Source of the DNA: Parelaphostrongylus tenuis
Taxonomy: Eukaryota > Nematoda > Chromadorea > Rhabditida > Metastrongylidae
Direction of reading: 5' to 3'
Assembly: GCA_019055375.1 (NCBI GenBank)
Contig: JAHQIW010003873.1
Location: 1-64,000, forward strand
DNA length: 64,000 nt
Position 1 is the stretch's first letter; the number at the start of each line of letters is the position of its first letter. A program made the translations under genes and the position numbers. The notes beneath the pieces are model-generated. The model worked only from the letters and a program-made list of their open reading frames with translations, was not told the DNA's origin and did no database searches. Positions 28,401 through 34,530 of this stretch are shown piece after piece.

Positions 28401-29626
28401 ATGAGGATGAAAACTCGGACAGCGCCATCGAGTCGCCGTTTTTCGAAGTTAGTTGCTTTATCAACATTACATTTGATCTACAAGATTTTTTTGCTTTATT
28501 AACCACTTCTTAGCAGTGGTATGATATTATGTTTATAATTTCAACAATGTTAAGTAATATGCAAAATTTCATCCTTTCTAGGGGTGTTTAGTTTAGAGTA
28601 ATAATATCTACCATTGTATGCATATTGCTTTTGATTTCCTCTTCTGCGACCATTTGTTCTCTTTTCTGAAGTAAGTTTTTCAAACAAGGTATAACGTTGT
28701 TTTATAAAGTGAATATCTCTAGCCTATGTTGTGATGATAACAGTTGTGGCTTCTTCCCTATTATTTGCATATTTGAGGTCACAAAGCAAGGCGATGCGAT
28801 TTTCTTGTTCTCAGAGAGTGTCATATCAATCAACCTAAAATTATTGTAAATCATCAGAAAATGAATCCTAAAAATAGCTTGTGGGTCAACACCTCAGATA
28901 GCTTACGAAAGAACTGCATTTGAGTAAAATAGCAGTTCCATAACATTGCCTCGTTTGCTTCAATAATCAACTCTTTCAATATTAATTTTTGTAAACACCA
29001 AAATAACTTACATGGTTAGAGAATGGCTTTAGAAATGAGATCAGAACTACTTCAAACGACATTATCCTGAAATCTGCGCATGCACATACATGGGGTGTCG
29101 AGATATTGCATTTATGAATGTGGAATGATTGCATCTAGGTTCATAATCTTATACTTCACCCTAGACTTTGTTATGTATAAAAAGGTCCAAATTTCTACGT
29201 AAATTTTTGCAGGAAACTGCAAGTGAGGCATTCCCTACGAAATTTGATGGCGAAAAGGGACAGGATGTATTCGTGTTTTTCAAACGAACGATGGAGGGTG
29301 AGGCATATCCATTCTGTTCATACACCCATTCTCTCATCTTTCTGCAATCAAAATTCTTCCAGAATTTGAACGGAACGAGCCGGAACTCTTTCTTAAAATG
29401 GTTGGCAATTTGAAACCCAATGTAGCCCAGTCCTTCCAGAACCTCATCAAAGTGGGCATATAAGTTTTTCGTTTAACTCCATCTGTTGATTTGTACCAGA
29501 GATTACGTGTTTAAGGAATGCGAGCAACATGCAAAGTCTGAAGAGTCAAAGCAAGTAAAAGAAGCCGGTGGGTACAATTTTGATGCTGCTGCAGTTATGC
29601 CCGAAAGTTTCAACTCAAATAGCTGA
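4375..29626 (+). CDS. IPO7/8: Importin-7/8-like nuclear import receptor, 29 exons
   Basis: Karyopherin-beta family receptor. In other eukaryotes it binds Ran-GTP through its N-terminus and carries ribosomal proteins, histone H1 and other cargo into the nucleus. Exon translations follow human IPO7 in order. The N-terminal importin-beta domain spans about residues 1-115. A WWKCKKWA block lies in exon 7, VRARAIWC in exon 13 and VEAALAI in exon 14. HEAT-like helices continue to about residue 900, followed by an acidic stretch (residues 903-975) and a C-terminal GGYNF near the end. The model gives about 1,080 residues against 1,038 in human IPO7. The start is the first ATG after a TTTTTCCAG acceptor. 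Almost all junctions are GT-AG with matching phase. Four sites are irregular: about +1 nt at 7,141, a donor off by one at 11,017, an extra A at 17,582-17,587, and no GT donor at 29,455. I read these as sequence errors or incipient decay, because the rest is intact. Vertebrate IPO7 and IPO8 cannot be told apart here. Confidence 0.93.
4540..4745 (-). mobile_element. SINE family 2 copy in intron 1
   Basis: Homologous to 1,476-1,705. On the minus strand the head reads GGCGCAGTGGCTGAGTGGC, a tRNA-like A box. It lies just downstream of importin exon 1. Confidence 0.6.
4746..7092. other. Importin intron 1 remainder with unassigned open frames
   Basis: Open frames span 4,746-5,143 on both strands and 5,290-5,529 on the plus strand. 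The latter is 80 codons, behind a good TGTGCAG acceptor-like site, and lysine-rich. I recognise no family. This may be old retrocopied or transposon sequence. Confidence 0.35.
7093..7216 (+). CDS. IPO7/8: Importin-7/8 exon 2 (contains a +1 frame break)
   Basis: Residues 30-70. CSKQQGFAPELLNIVC is read from 7,093, then one base must be skipped near 7,141 before DDSVCSLVRHSASIYFKN is read to the GTATAT donor. The second half corresponds to the VRQAGVIYLKN helix of human IPO7. The length is 124 nt where 123 is needed. Confidence 0.8.
7283..7413 (+). CDS. IPO7/8: Importin-7/8 exon 3
   Basis: Residues 71-113. It has an acidic DDDDDIDPE stretch, then CEQDKAIIREHIIDAI, which aligns with PEEDRHCIRENIVEAI of IPO7. 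The acceptor is CTTTTTAG and the donor leaves phase 2. Confidence 0.88.
7541..7702 (+). CDS. IPO7/8: Importin-7/8 exon 4
   Basis: Residues 115-167. TQLCTAIQKIIRADFPKNWP aligns with VQLTTCIHHIIKHDYPSRW of IPO7, the conserved HDYPxxW-type motif. The acceptor is TTGTTTTCAG and the donor GTAATT follows in phase 2. Confidence 0.9.
7836..8222. repeat. AT-rich compound microsatellite
   Basis: Irregular (TATG/TACA/ATAT)n alternating purine-pyrimidine sequence. It translates into meaningless Tyr/Ile/His/Cys-rich frames on both strands. Interrupted at 8,223 by a SINE and resumed at 8,505. Confidence 0.9.
8223..8508 (+). mobile_element. SINE family 1 embedded in microsatellite
   Basis: Well-preserved copy with the GCATGTGGCGCAG head, GGTTCGATTTCGCG B box, GGCTTGTCTGG core and GTCGAGAGCTAT end. 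AT microsatellite flanks both sides, so target duplications cannot be told apart. Confidence 0.85.
8505..8556. repeat. (TATATG/TATACA)n microsatellite
   Basis: Continuation of the AT microsatellite on the far side of the SINE. Confidence 0.85.
8740..9150 (+). pseudogene. Mariner transposase C-terminal fragment
   Basis: The frame reads DWQGMLHWELLNN (compare the FWDxxGxxxxELL block of mariner transposases) and then ILKQLGWTTVLHPPYSPDIA. That motif holds the third catalytic Asp of the D,D34D triad. Stops interrupt it right after the motif and upstream. It lies in importin intron 4. Confidence 0.75.
9849..10002 (+). CDS. IPO7/8: Importin-7/8 exon 5
   Basis: Residues 169-219, HEAT-like helices. 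VSIQIQGLKIFSVITQ aligns with VLIQKQIFKIFYALVQ of IPO7. It joins exon 4 across a 2.1-kb intron holding a SINE, a mariner relic and microsatellites. Confidence 0.88.
10072..10164 (+). CDS. IPO7/8: Importin-7/8 exon 6
   Basis: Residues 220-250, ending DVLDRNCPEE before GTAAGT. IDNWIKFAIDVLDR matches the NLTEWIEILKTVVNRDVP helix of IPO7. Both ends are in phase 0. Confidence 0.88.
10267..10361 (+). CDS. IPO7/8: Importin-7/8 exon 7
   Basis: Residues 251-281. It contains WWKCKKWAAKLLDRF, the most conserved block of the IPO7/8 family (WWKCKKWALHILARLF in human). The donor is in phase 2. Confidence 0.93.
10447..10735 (+). mobile_element. SINE family 1 in intron 7
   Basis: Diverged copy. GTGTGACACAATAGTTACAG head, GGCTCGATCC B box, CATGTCTGGGAGGA core and GTCGAGAGTTTT end. 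It explains most of the 516-bp intron. Confidence 0.75.
10878..11016 (+). CDS. IPO7/8: Importin-7/8 exon 8 (irregular donor)
   Basis: Residues 283-328, starting YGSPNHVEEQYVDFAKHFL, which aligns with [20 protein letters not shown] of IPO7. The frame needs the exon to end at 11,016, but the GTGAG donor starts at 11,018, leaving one surplus A. Confidence 0.85.
11080..11160 (+). CDS. IPO7/8: Importin-7/8 exon 9
   Basis: Residues 329-355. VLRHILSFTNNAIAHSICW aligns with VLQQTLNYINQGVSHALTW of IPO7. The acceptor is TTTCTTCCAG and the donor GTATGT is in phase 0. Confidence 0.9.
11265..11379 (+). CDS. IPO7/8: Importin-7/8 exon 10
   Basis: Residues 356-393. QRISQDLIKHVLFPLLSYND and EEMWGDNAEEYVRSKF follow QGIIQDVIFPLMCYTD and EELWQEDPYEYIRMKF of IPO7. 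The acceptor is a weak CTCAAG. A second acceptor 15 nt downstream keeps the same frame. Confidence 0.9.
11452..11600 (-). mobile_element. SINE family 2 fragment in intron 10
   Basis: Shares GAACGGCATAG, CTGGTTGAGCGAGT and CTTGCAAT with the copy at 1,476, in the same order, but is shorter. Confidence 0.55.
12465..14000 (-). pseudogene. RTE-clade reverse transcriptase fragment, lineage A
   Basis: Reading on the minus strand from about 14,000, the reverse transcriptase blocks appear in order: IIHKKGDLRDLRNYSPVCLL, FIDYGKAFDSV, GKGDAISPKLFTAALQ, LADDIVLF (catalytic Asp pair kept) and the C-terminal GRPPTRW. Stops and frame changes interrupt it, and no endonuclease is present. Its sequence differs enough from the copies at 52-64 kb to be a separate subfamily. 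It sits antisense in importin intron 10. Confidence 0.88.
14100..14240. repeat. MITE-like element end
   Basis: Single end of the inverted-repeat family seen at 18.7 kb: ACGTAGCGCAGTAGCCAGAG, then ATTACTGACGATCTTATGG. The partner end was not found. Confidence 0.5.
14955..15228 (-). mobile_element. SINE family 1, reverse, in intron 10
   Basis: Reverse copy. The tail begins near CACCATGCATTCGTCTTCA and the head at AACCATTGATCATCG to GCCATACGTGCC. Diverged. Confidence 0.72.
15396..15502 (+). CDS. IPO7/8: Importin-7/8 exon 11
   Basis: Residues 395-429. DICEDSHNPAHGAGALLVGL then SKRKDVVQS corresponds to DVFEDFISPTTAAQTLL and SKRKEVLQK of IPO7. It follows the 4.0-kb intron 10. Confidence 0.9.
15560..15646 (+). 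CDS. IPO7/8: Importin-7/8 exon 12
   Basis: Residues 430-458, VLSNTENPREIEGAFRMLGE onward, aligned with [20 protein letters not shown] of IPO7. Phase 0 at both ends, donor GTGAGT. Confidence 0.88.
16706..16861 (+). CDS. IPO7/8: Importin-7/8 exon 13
   Basis: Residues 459-510. It contains YKDNVEQLLNNIVVGRL and FVRARAIWCIRRYAEARF, matching YMRARACWVLHYFCEVKF of IPO7. The acceptor (GATAGAG) is poor but is the only one giving the right phase. Confidence 0.9.
16928..17110 (+). mobile_element. tRNA-like SINE, distinct head
   Basis: GGCGGTGGCCGGGTAGTGTT resembles a tRNA A box, and GGTTTCGATCCCC resembles a B box 30-40 bp on. The body does not match SINE families 1 or 2. It lies in intron 13. Confidence 0.4.
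17354..17459 (+). CDS. IPO7/8: Importin-7/8 exon 14
   Basis: Residues 511-545. LLVQVEAALAIRSLLKHQKK aligns with [20 protein letters not shown] of IPO7. The acceptor is TTTTCCAG and the donor is in phase 1. Confidence 0.9.
17521..17682 (+). CDS. IPO7/8: Importin-7/8 exon 15 (contains a +1 frameshift)
   Basis: Residues 547-599. The frame runs to VLRLIGK and then meets a TGA unless one A of the six-A run at 17,582-17,587 is dropped. After that it reads TQIEDVIYVVDEFLEQYIDE and VVPVASQVADHL, aligned with the [20 protein letters not shown] region of IPO7. Confidence 0.85.
17745..17840 (+). CDS. IPO7/8: Importin-7/8 exon 16
   Basis: Residues 600-631. CTMFSNILNSD and LIQTIDNMID correspond to the LAMTFNQVIQTGPDEE to ILNTIDTLLS region of IPO7. 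Phase 0 at both ends. Confidence 0.87.
17925..18012 (+). CDS. IPO7/8: Importin-7/8 exon 17
   Basis: Residues 632-660, AVKDRMTIMVEVEASVLKVV and on, aligned with [20 protein letters not shown] of IPO7. The acceptor is CTTTCATAG and the donor GTAAGC is in phase 1. Confidence 0.87.
18138..18272 (+). CDS. IPO7/8: Importin-7/8 exon 18
   Basis: Residues 662-705. It starts EFYGNVMVLLQSILLSYVSE after the split codon, matching [20 protein letters not shown] of IPO7. The donor GTAAGT is in phase 1. Confidence 0.9.
18590..18670 (+). mobile_element. tRNA-like sequence, SINE head
   Basis: GGCGCAGGTGGTCGAGTGGC gives a good A box, with a weak B box further on (AGCCGATCCCC). No cloverleaf acceptor stem forms, so this is not a functional tRNA. 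Confidence 0.35.
18715..19400. mobile_element. MITE-like element with terminal inverted repeats
   Basis: Ends of about 110 bp are inverted copies of each other. The left reads GTTAGTAATCATTCGAAGAC to ACTACGTGGC. The right, reverse-complemented, reads GTTAGTAATCATTCGAAAGT to GCTACGCGAT. There is no coding capacity inside. It occupies importin intron 18. Related copies lie at 39.1 and 58.2 kb. Confidence 0.7.
19719..19825 (+). CDS. IPO7/8: Importin-7/8 exon 19
   Basis: Residues 707-741, LSPVLYLYIVTNTESFLAFP and on, aligned with the MMPLLHNYVTVDTDTLL region of IPO7. It follows a 1.4-kb intron that carries a MITE-like inverted repeat. Confidence 0.87.
19918..20007 (+). CDS. IPO7/8: Importin-7/8 exon 20
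   Basis: Residues 742-771. YHPYAAKLMECVLLEC aligns with ECHAAKLLEVIILQC of IPO7. Phase 0 at both ends. Confidence 0.9.
20075..20164 (+). CDS. IPO7/8: Importin-7/8 exon 21
   Basis: Residues 772-801. VIPAILMSVFDRLTKPFEDD aligns with CIPLFVEAALERLTREVKTS of IPO7. The acceptor is TCTTTCAG and the donor GTATGT. Confidence 0.9.
20309..20451 (+). CDS. IPO7/8: Importin-7/8 exon 22
   Basis: Residues 802-848. VIVAALYVNLEATLQTF aligns with VAIAALYYNPHLLLNTL of IPO7, and the exon ends in HDR, as does the IPO7 LGLHDRKM region. The donor is in phase 2. Confidence 0.91.
20507..20591 (+). CDS. IPO7/8: Importin-7/8 exon 23
   Basis: Residues 850-877, RMALIGICLCFKLPPSIRPS, aligned with KMCVLGLCALIDMEQIPQVL of IPO7. 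Its donor opens the 5.75-kb intron 23, the largest in the gene. Confidence 0.9.
20720..21000. repeat. Diverged repeat related to MITE family
   Basis: Contains the TTGTCATTCGATGACTTAAA-type core typical of the dispersed inverted-repeat family, without clear ends. Start of intron 23. Confidence 0.35.
21603..21892 (+). mobile_element. SINE family 1 in intron 23
   Basis: GTGACGAAGTAGTTAGAGGT head, GGTTCGATATCG B box, ACTTGTCTGGGAAGATAAGC core and AAAGCTTTATCG end. Confidence 0.8.
21893..23727. other. Intron 23 interior, repeat debris
   Basis: Long stretch of intron with no coding signal. It has short matches to the MITE family core (for example CACTCGATAGCTTGAATCTC near 22,640). Confidence 0.4.
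23728..24012 (-). mobile_element. SINE family 1, reverse, in intron 23
   Basis: Reverse copy, tail TGCGCCATGCATTGTTCATC and head TCTAACCACTGTGCCATATG. Core ACAAGTCTCAGGCCAGTGTG. Confidence 0.8.
24013..26342. other. Intron 23 distal part, AT-rich
   Basis: Repeat-like motifs recur (GAAATGCTTGAGTATGAAAG near 24,775 is also present near 31,780). No exon of the importin alignment is missing here, and no other gene is seen. Confidence 0.4.
26343..26433 (+). CDS. IPO7/8: Importin-7/8 exon 24
   Basis: Residues 878-907, VLEVSLSIFKSLLRAQKLLA and then NDESDSE, aligned with [20 protein letters not shown] and the start of the IPO7 acidic tract. Confidence 0.88.
26493..26611 (+). CDS. IPO7/8: Importin-7/8 exon 25
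   Basis: Residues 909-947, a charged segment (EEESDDDEAD, then a basic patch, then SDDKDENDE). It matches the IPO7 acidic tract in position and composition rather than residue by residue. Confidence 0.82.
26829..27110 (-). other. Unassigned open frame within intron 25
   Basis: An uninterrupted 93-codon minus-strand frame starting at GTG, moderately protein-like in composition (for example EEIRVSEAEDFIGCVGKQAP). An overlapping plus-strand frame is also open. No family recognised. It could be a nested exon, a retrocopy or chance. Confidence 0.25.
28349..28447 (+). CDS. IPO7/8: Importin-7/8 exon 26
   Basis: Residues 948-980. MTLDYMDSSVKDGPLND then DDEDENSD aligns with TALEGYSTIIDDEDNPVD of IPO7. 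The acceptor is TGTTCAAG and the donor GTTAGT. A further small acidic exon in the preceding 1.7-kb intron could have been missed. Confidence 0.8.
29213..29297 (+). CDS. IPO7/8: Importin-7/8 exon 27
   Basis: Residues 981-1008. ETASEAFPTKFD then QDVFVFFKRTME corresponds to DEYQIFKAIFQTI of IPO7. The acceptor is TTTTTGCAG and the donor GTGAGG is in phase 1. Confidence 0.85.
29363..29455 (+). CDS. IPO7/8: Importin-7/8 exon 28 (irregular donor)
   Basis: Residues 1010-1039. ERNEPELFLKMVG and NVAQSFQNLIKV correspond to the NPVWYQALTHGLNEEQ and LQDIATLA region of IPO7. No GT donor fits. A GC donor at 29,456 gives the right phase for exon 29; without splicing, a TAA at 29,461 ends the frame. Confidence 0.78.
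29502..29626 (+). CDS. IPO7/8: Importin-7/8 exon 29 (terminal)
   Basis: Residues 1041-1080 and TGA stop. YVFKECEQHAKSEESK then AGGYNFDAAAVMPESFN matches [20 protein letters not shown] and the FNF-type tail of IPO7, which supports this as the true C-terminus. Confidence 0.82.
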
Positions 29627-29813
29627 ATTGCTCGATGTTTTTTGAAGTATAAAGGGGACAATGAACTAATGTTTGCCTCTCATTCTCGTACAGCTGCGAC
29701 AAACACCATTGTACCTTTTGTTCTTTTCCTTTTTTAAAATTGTTGGCAAAGTGATAAATAATAGGTGCACAAAGATTACTCCACCGTTTTTGTTTTGCTG
29801 TTATAATAGTAAA

Positions 29814-29819
29814 AATAAA
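29814..29819 (+). terminator. Candidate poly(A) signal of importin gene
   Basis: AATAAA lies about 190 bp after the TGA stop in AT-rich sequence and is the first canonical hexamer after the gene. Assigned by position only. Confidence 0.45.
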
Positions 29820-29826
29820 GATATGC

Positions 29827-31080
29827 GAATTTTTCTTTTTCACTTTCTTTTTGAAAGCACGTTAAAATCTACTTATTTGTATGGTTTTTATTTACAAAGT
29901 ATCTCATATAATAGTTTTTATAGGACATTGAACTATGACGACTTTTGCACCCGAAAATCGCCATTTGCGAATATTTCGCACATTTTTAATAAAACTGGAA
30001 TTGTGTAGTTTGATACCGTTCAATCAGGCGTTTTCTTGCGAACAATTTGGTATATGGAATAGGGTTACCGTATGGGTAAGTTTCCCTATACTTGGTCTGA
30101 GATGGAACTGTCGTGAGAACGAATTCGCTTGCCACTCACGCACGAATGGCGCGTAGGGAAAATGCTAGTGAAGCCGCGCACAAGATTATTGGATTTTGAA
30201 GCGAGCTTTATTTTGAAGCAAGTACAGACTAGTTTTATACGGAAATTTGCAAGAAAATGCGCTATTGAACTACAGCGAGGTCATGTAATCTCATTGCAAA
30301 AATTGTATTAAAAAACCAAAATGGCACGAACTTTGCGGTTTCGCTATGTGGTAACGCTCGGTATGCAAAAGGGTGCTGGGGAAAGGATCAAATCAACGCG
30401 TTGCTTTCTGACACATGCGTCGCCAACCACTGCGCTTTCGCCACTACAAGAGTGTTAAGCTTGTAGAAATATTCCATCATGCCGAAAACTGCCGCGGAGC
30501 ACATTTCAAGATGATAGCAATCGATCGAATCTAAAAGCCAGTTTTTAGTGGCGCATAATGTCATCCCTATGACGTCTTTTCTGTTTCGGTTGCGCAGATG
30601 CTTTAGCATAAGACAGCGACCTTGCTTCAACCTGAATCATATTCAGATTATAATATGACAAGGATTGATAGGAAAATCTATGAACAAGATATCTCTGCGA
30701 CAACAACACAAATTTGGAACATTTCAGACCTACGAAGTAACGTTTTCCACTTATCCTTAATATAACAGCTTCCCGTAGAAGCAGCTGTAGCCTTTTCACG
30801 TCAGAGGTGAGACTTCATTCACATCGTTCCACGCGACATACAACTGGTTTGCTCTCATTTATAACTTTTCACAAGCAAATCAAGAGGAGAAAATACTGTG
30901 CTATCAGCGAAGAATACACGAAGTCTGCTCCGACGTGAAAGAAATAAACCATCCATTGAAAACTCGATAGTTATAAATTGAAACAACGCATTTATAAGCA
31001 AAGCACAGGGGAACTACCGTTGACATTGTACGTTGCTTAGTAGACCAAATTATAGCTTTTTAACAAAGATTCTTCTTATT
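29827..31080. other. Intergenic, no gene recognised
   Basis: AT-rich sequence downstream of the importin gene with scattered short frames and no domain or splice structure that I can support. Confidence 0.4.
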
Positions 31081-31120
31081 CAACTATTTTTCATTGATGT
31101 TGAGTGATATGCTGAACGTT

Positions 31121-31193
31121 TAACTTAGAAGGGATTCGAACCCGATTTCACCTTGTCCGGAGGCTCTTGCCAGCTATTACACTACCGGCCCTC
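31121..31193 (-). repeat. tRNA-like relic
   Basis: The minus strand reads GGCCGGTAGTGTAATAGCTG then GGGTTCGAATCCC, good A and B boxes at tRNA spacing. The acceptor stem does not pair, so this is a tRNA-derived repeat or decayed tRNA. Confidence 0.4.
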
Positions 31194-31402
31194 ATTCTGC
31201 CTTCACTCTTTCATCGACACAGTTGTATCGAATTTGTCAGCAAATAACCGTCAACGTTTGTCCTATTCCAGCTGGTTATGTCCAAATGTACTCTGCACTA
31301 GTTTGTTCATCTTTTAGTTTATAGAAACTCAAATGTTCCGAATACGCACTCATTATCACTGACAAAACTTGAATGAAAGAATATAATTGTTGCTGTTGAT
31401 CA

Positions 31403-31440
31403 AGCCCTGAGGAATGCGCCATGCATTCGATTTCATCACT
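31403..31440 (-). repeat. SINE family 1 tail fragment
   Basis: CCTGAGGAATGCGCCATGCA matches the reverse-complemented SINE tail. The head is absent. Confidence 0.6.
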
Positions 31441-32862
31441 CACCGTTACAGGTAATTATTCAATAGTTTGAATGTCGAAGGTTTCAATGGTGTGCTTGAT
31501 TTTTGGAAACGACTTTTAAATGCGCTCTAGCAGCCATATGAAAAAGTTTTGCGCTTGGCGCTCGCTCTGCGCCTCGGTACGTTGCCGGCAATTTGCAACA
31601 TGGGCAGGAAGTCACTAAATTTTTTGCAGTAGAACTTTATTCGTAAAACCCTACTTCCTTTTGGCTGCTACTGCGCACTGGAAAGTTTTTTTTTTTCAAA
31701 TATCGAATATATGATTGAAATCGTCGTGATTTAAGATATCGAATGATTACTGAAGTTCTAGGGGGAGAGTTTTGTCCGGTGGAAAATGCTTGAGTATGAA
31801 AAATAAAGTACACCGTTAGATTCCTCATAATTCTAGCTATAGAGTAACCACTAAAACCTCAAGACAAGAGAGAAAACGCGTTTTTACAAGACGTCGAAAT
31901 ACGATGCGTGCCGTGGCAAAATGACGATCACACCGGATTTTACCACGGCTTGAATGTAAAACTTGAGTAATTAAACCTTTATACATATAACAAGATTATC
32001 AAAACGACGAATTTAGCAACAACAACGACAAAGACTGCAATACACGCCGTAGCGAATGATAACGGTAAGAAACTGCAATAAACGATGTGTGGGGCTTTTG
32101 CGATGAGAGTGAGAGACATTGGTGAAGAAGAACGGTAATGAGCAATGCGTAAGATTCGGTGACGAGGAATGCGTGAGAAGACTACGAATGAGCAATGGAT
32201 CATCCTCGAGATCATGAGCCATTCACGTGGATCGTCGCTGAACCATGAGCGCGGAGTTAATAGCGGCAGTGGCCGTTTGGATGAAGAAGGCTGCGCTACT
32301 AGCGGTAGTCGTCAGAGCCGAAATGCCAATGGGTGCTAGTAGCGCCTTCTCTTGTGCGGTTGCTTCGTATATGGCGCTGATTGCCTTATTTATAACTTTG
32401 AATAAATGGTCAACTTTGTCGACAGTGCGGATAACGGAAAAGTATTTCCAAGAATTCTTATAGATATGGAGAATAAATTGACCATTTACATTGGTACTGT
32501 CCTGTACTTGATTTGTCAAGCTGTTTTGGCTCTCCGCGTTCTTAAGGTGATCTTCTCCTACAAAATTCTCGTATGTGAATTCGCTGAAAAATGCCATGCT
32601 GTTTCACAAAGTAGAGTAGATATTAGGAAAGGAGGAAAAACATTGCAATGGTTTAGGCTGAAGTGCAATATATAGGGATGTCATCCGTATTACCTCTCGT
32701 CCCGTTCATCGTCGAGTACTCGAGCAGATATCATTGACACTTCCATTCTTCCCTATCGCGTGCAAAAGTAGCCCAGTGGGTCCTCCTCAATCTAGGTATT
32801 CGCTGAGCATCATACCTTTCTTCTATGTTTTTCGTAAAGAAATTGGACCAATGGGTCGGTGA

Positions 32863-32982
32863 TTTCCTTGTACAGCGCCTGATATCCCGAGGAATTCAGT
32901 CTGTTACGGCTCTCGACCATGGTTTCCTTGTACAGCGCTTGATATCCCGAGGAATTCAGTCTGTTATGGCTCTCGTCCATCG
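32863..32982. repeat. 60-bp tandem duplication
   Basis: Two consecutive 60-bp units (32,863-32,922 and 32,923-32,982) differ at a few positions. On the minus strand they lie in an open frame (32,810-33,016), giving two 20-residue units each containing NRLNSSGYQALYKE. The length keeps the frame, but no protein family is recognised. Confidence 0.85.
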
Positions 32983-33246
32983 GTTGTTGTTGAAGTGTAT
33001 TACATCTCCGTCCCACCTTATTCTAATATCCTGATGTGTCGAATGACGTGTCTGATTCTCGATCGTTAACGTAGGTGAGGATGCCATAACAATTTAGAAT
33101 AATCAGCAACGAATATAAAAACGACGTCAATTATTTGATATGATGAACACCTGGTAATAAGTATAACTAGTAATTAATTATGATAATAATAACAGCAATA
33201 ACAGCGATAATAAAAATAGTAACCAACAGTTATATGTCGCTTAAGA

Positions 33247-33540
33247 GTACATGTGTGGCGTAATGATTAAAGGTGCTCTTCGTAGCACCTGATCATTGAG
33301 TCGATGCTCGACGGTTCGATCAGCACTGAAGAATCACCAGTTCGTTCATCCTGCAGAATTGGTGAATTGGTATTAGGCTTGTCTGCGAGGGTAACAGTAC
33401 TAGACTGGTACATCGGTAGGCCAGCGCAAGTCATTGTATAGGCTAAATATGCATTCACTAACTTTAAACAATGCTTGATAAAGACGAGACCATGACGTAT
33501 CCCTCAGGGGTTGAGCAACACTGAGAGCCTTGCCCTTCAT
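33247..33540 (+). mobile_element. SINE family 1
   Basis: GTGTGGCGTAATGATTAAAG head, CGGTTCGATC B box, GGCTTGTCTGCGAGG core and CACTGAGAGCCTTG end. It has an extra 20 bp or so between the A and B boxes compared with other copies. Confidence 0.78.
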
Positions 33541-33639
33541 CCTTACCTGCCGTTTGTAGCACCAGAGTACCGTTCGCCAGAACATGCGAGAAGGGAATAG
33601 TCACCGAATTAATGCTCTCTTCTTAACAAGATCTGCCCT

Positions 33640-34530
33640 GAATACCAATTTGTTCAAACAACTAGCACCTCTAATCGGATTTTCCGGTATAAGTGATGTG
33701 CATCCATACTAGCCGTTGGCATTTTTATCGGTTACGGACCTAACATCAAGCCATAAGAAGGCGATGTCGAAGTGTTCTATGTGGACACAGAAAAGGTCTA
33801 CAAAGGATATCACACATTATTAAAGGTCATCACTGGAGATCTGACCGCAATACTTGAAACATAACGTCACATTGGGAATGACGGATTAGAGTAGAACAAG
33901 CTGTATGAAGGTTTTCATTTGTATAATATAAAGGCCGACACTATTCATGGTAACTCACAATTCCACGAATCTTCCTGTCAACGGTAGACGTGGGACTATC
34001 CTAATGGAGAGTACTATAACGAAATAGACCACATTTTAAGTGATCATAGGTTCTGTCTAACTGATGTCGCTGAAAGCGTTCAAGAGCATCGAGACTGTTA
34101 ATGAAGAGAACACAGAACGCCCGACACCGTGCCCATATTTCCAATGCAACGATTATCCCACCGCAGCATGCACATCAAAAACTTGGTTACTATGTAAGCA
34201 GGATGATAAATCACTAGGGTTATTACACACGCAGTCGATGCTTCGAGCATCTCGTTTTACTTAAATGTGGGAAGGATATGAGTTTTCAACCTACTTTAGC
34301 GATCAAAAATTGCAGACATCGTCAAATACACTAAATTATCGAAAAGGATAACTCTCGTTAGTTGTCAGATTCCTCAGGATATCATGCGGACAGCAGAAAG
34401 ACCATCGATTCGATGGAGACAGTTCTTCATAAAAAGCTATGAAGAGAGATATGCTGCTGAACGAGTTTTCTGAATGAGGGGAACCTAGAGCTACTCTTGC
34501 ACAAGACACTGAATGCGAAACAAAAAAGCA
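33640..34530 (+). pseudogene. Internally deleted RTE element relic
   Basis: Around 33,990-34,070 the frame reads YNEIDHIL then HRFCLTDVA, an endonuclease block of RTE elements. At 34,380-34,510 it reads RPSIRWRQFF then the SCTRH-like remains of the C-terminal ARDRDKW block. The whole reverse transcriptase is missing between them. Many stops. Confidence 0.7.

Noticed and set aside
31121..31193. Functional tRNA gene
   Set aside because: A and B boxes are good, but the acceptor stem and T-stem do not pair, so only a relic is claimed.
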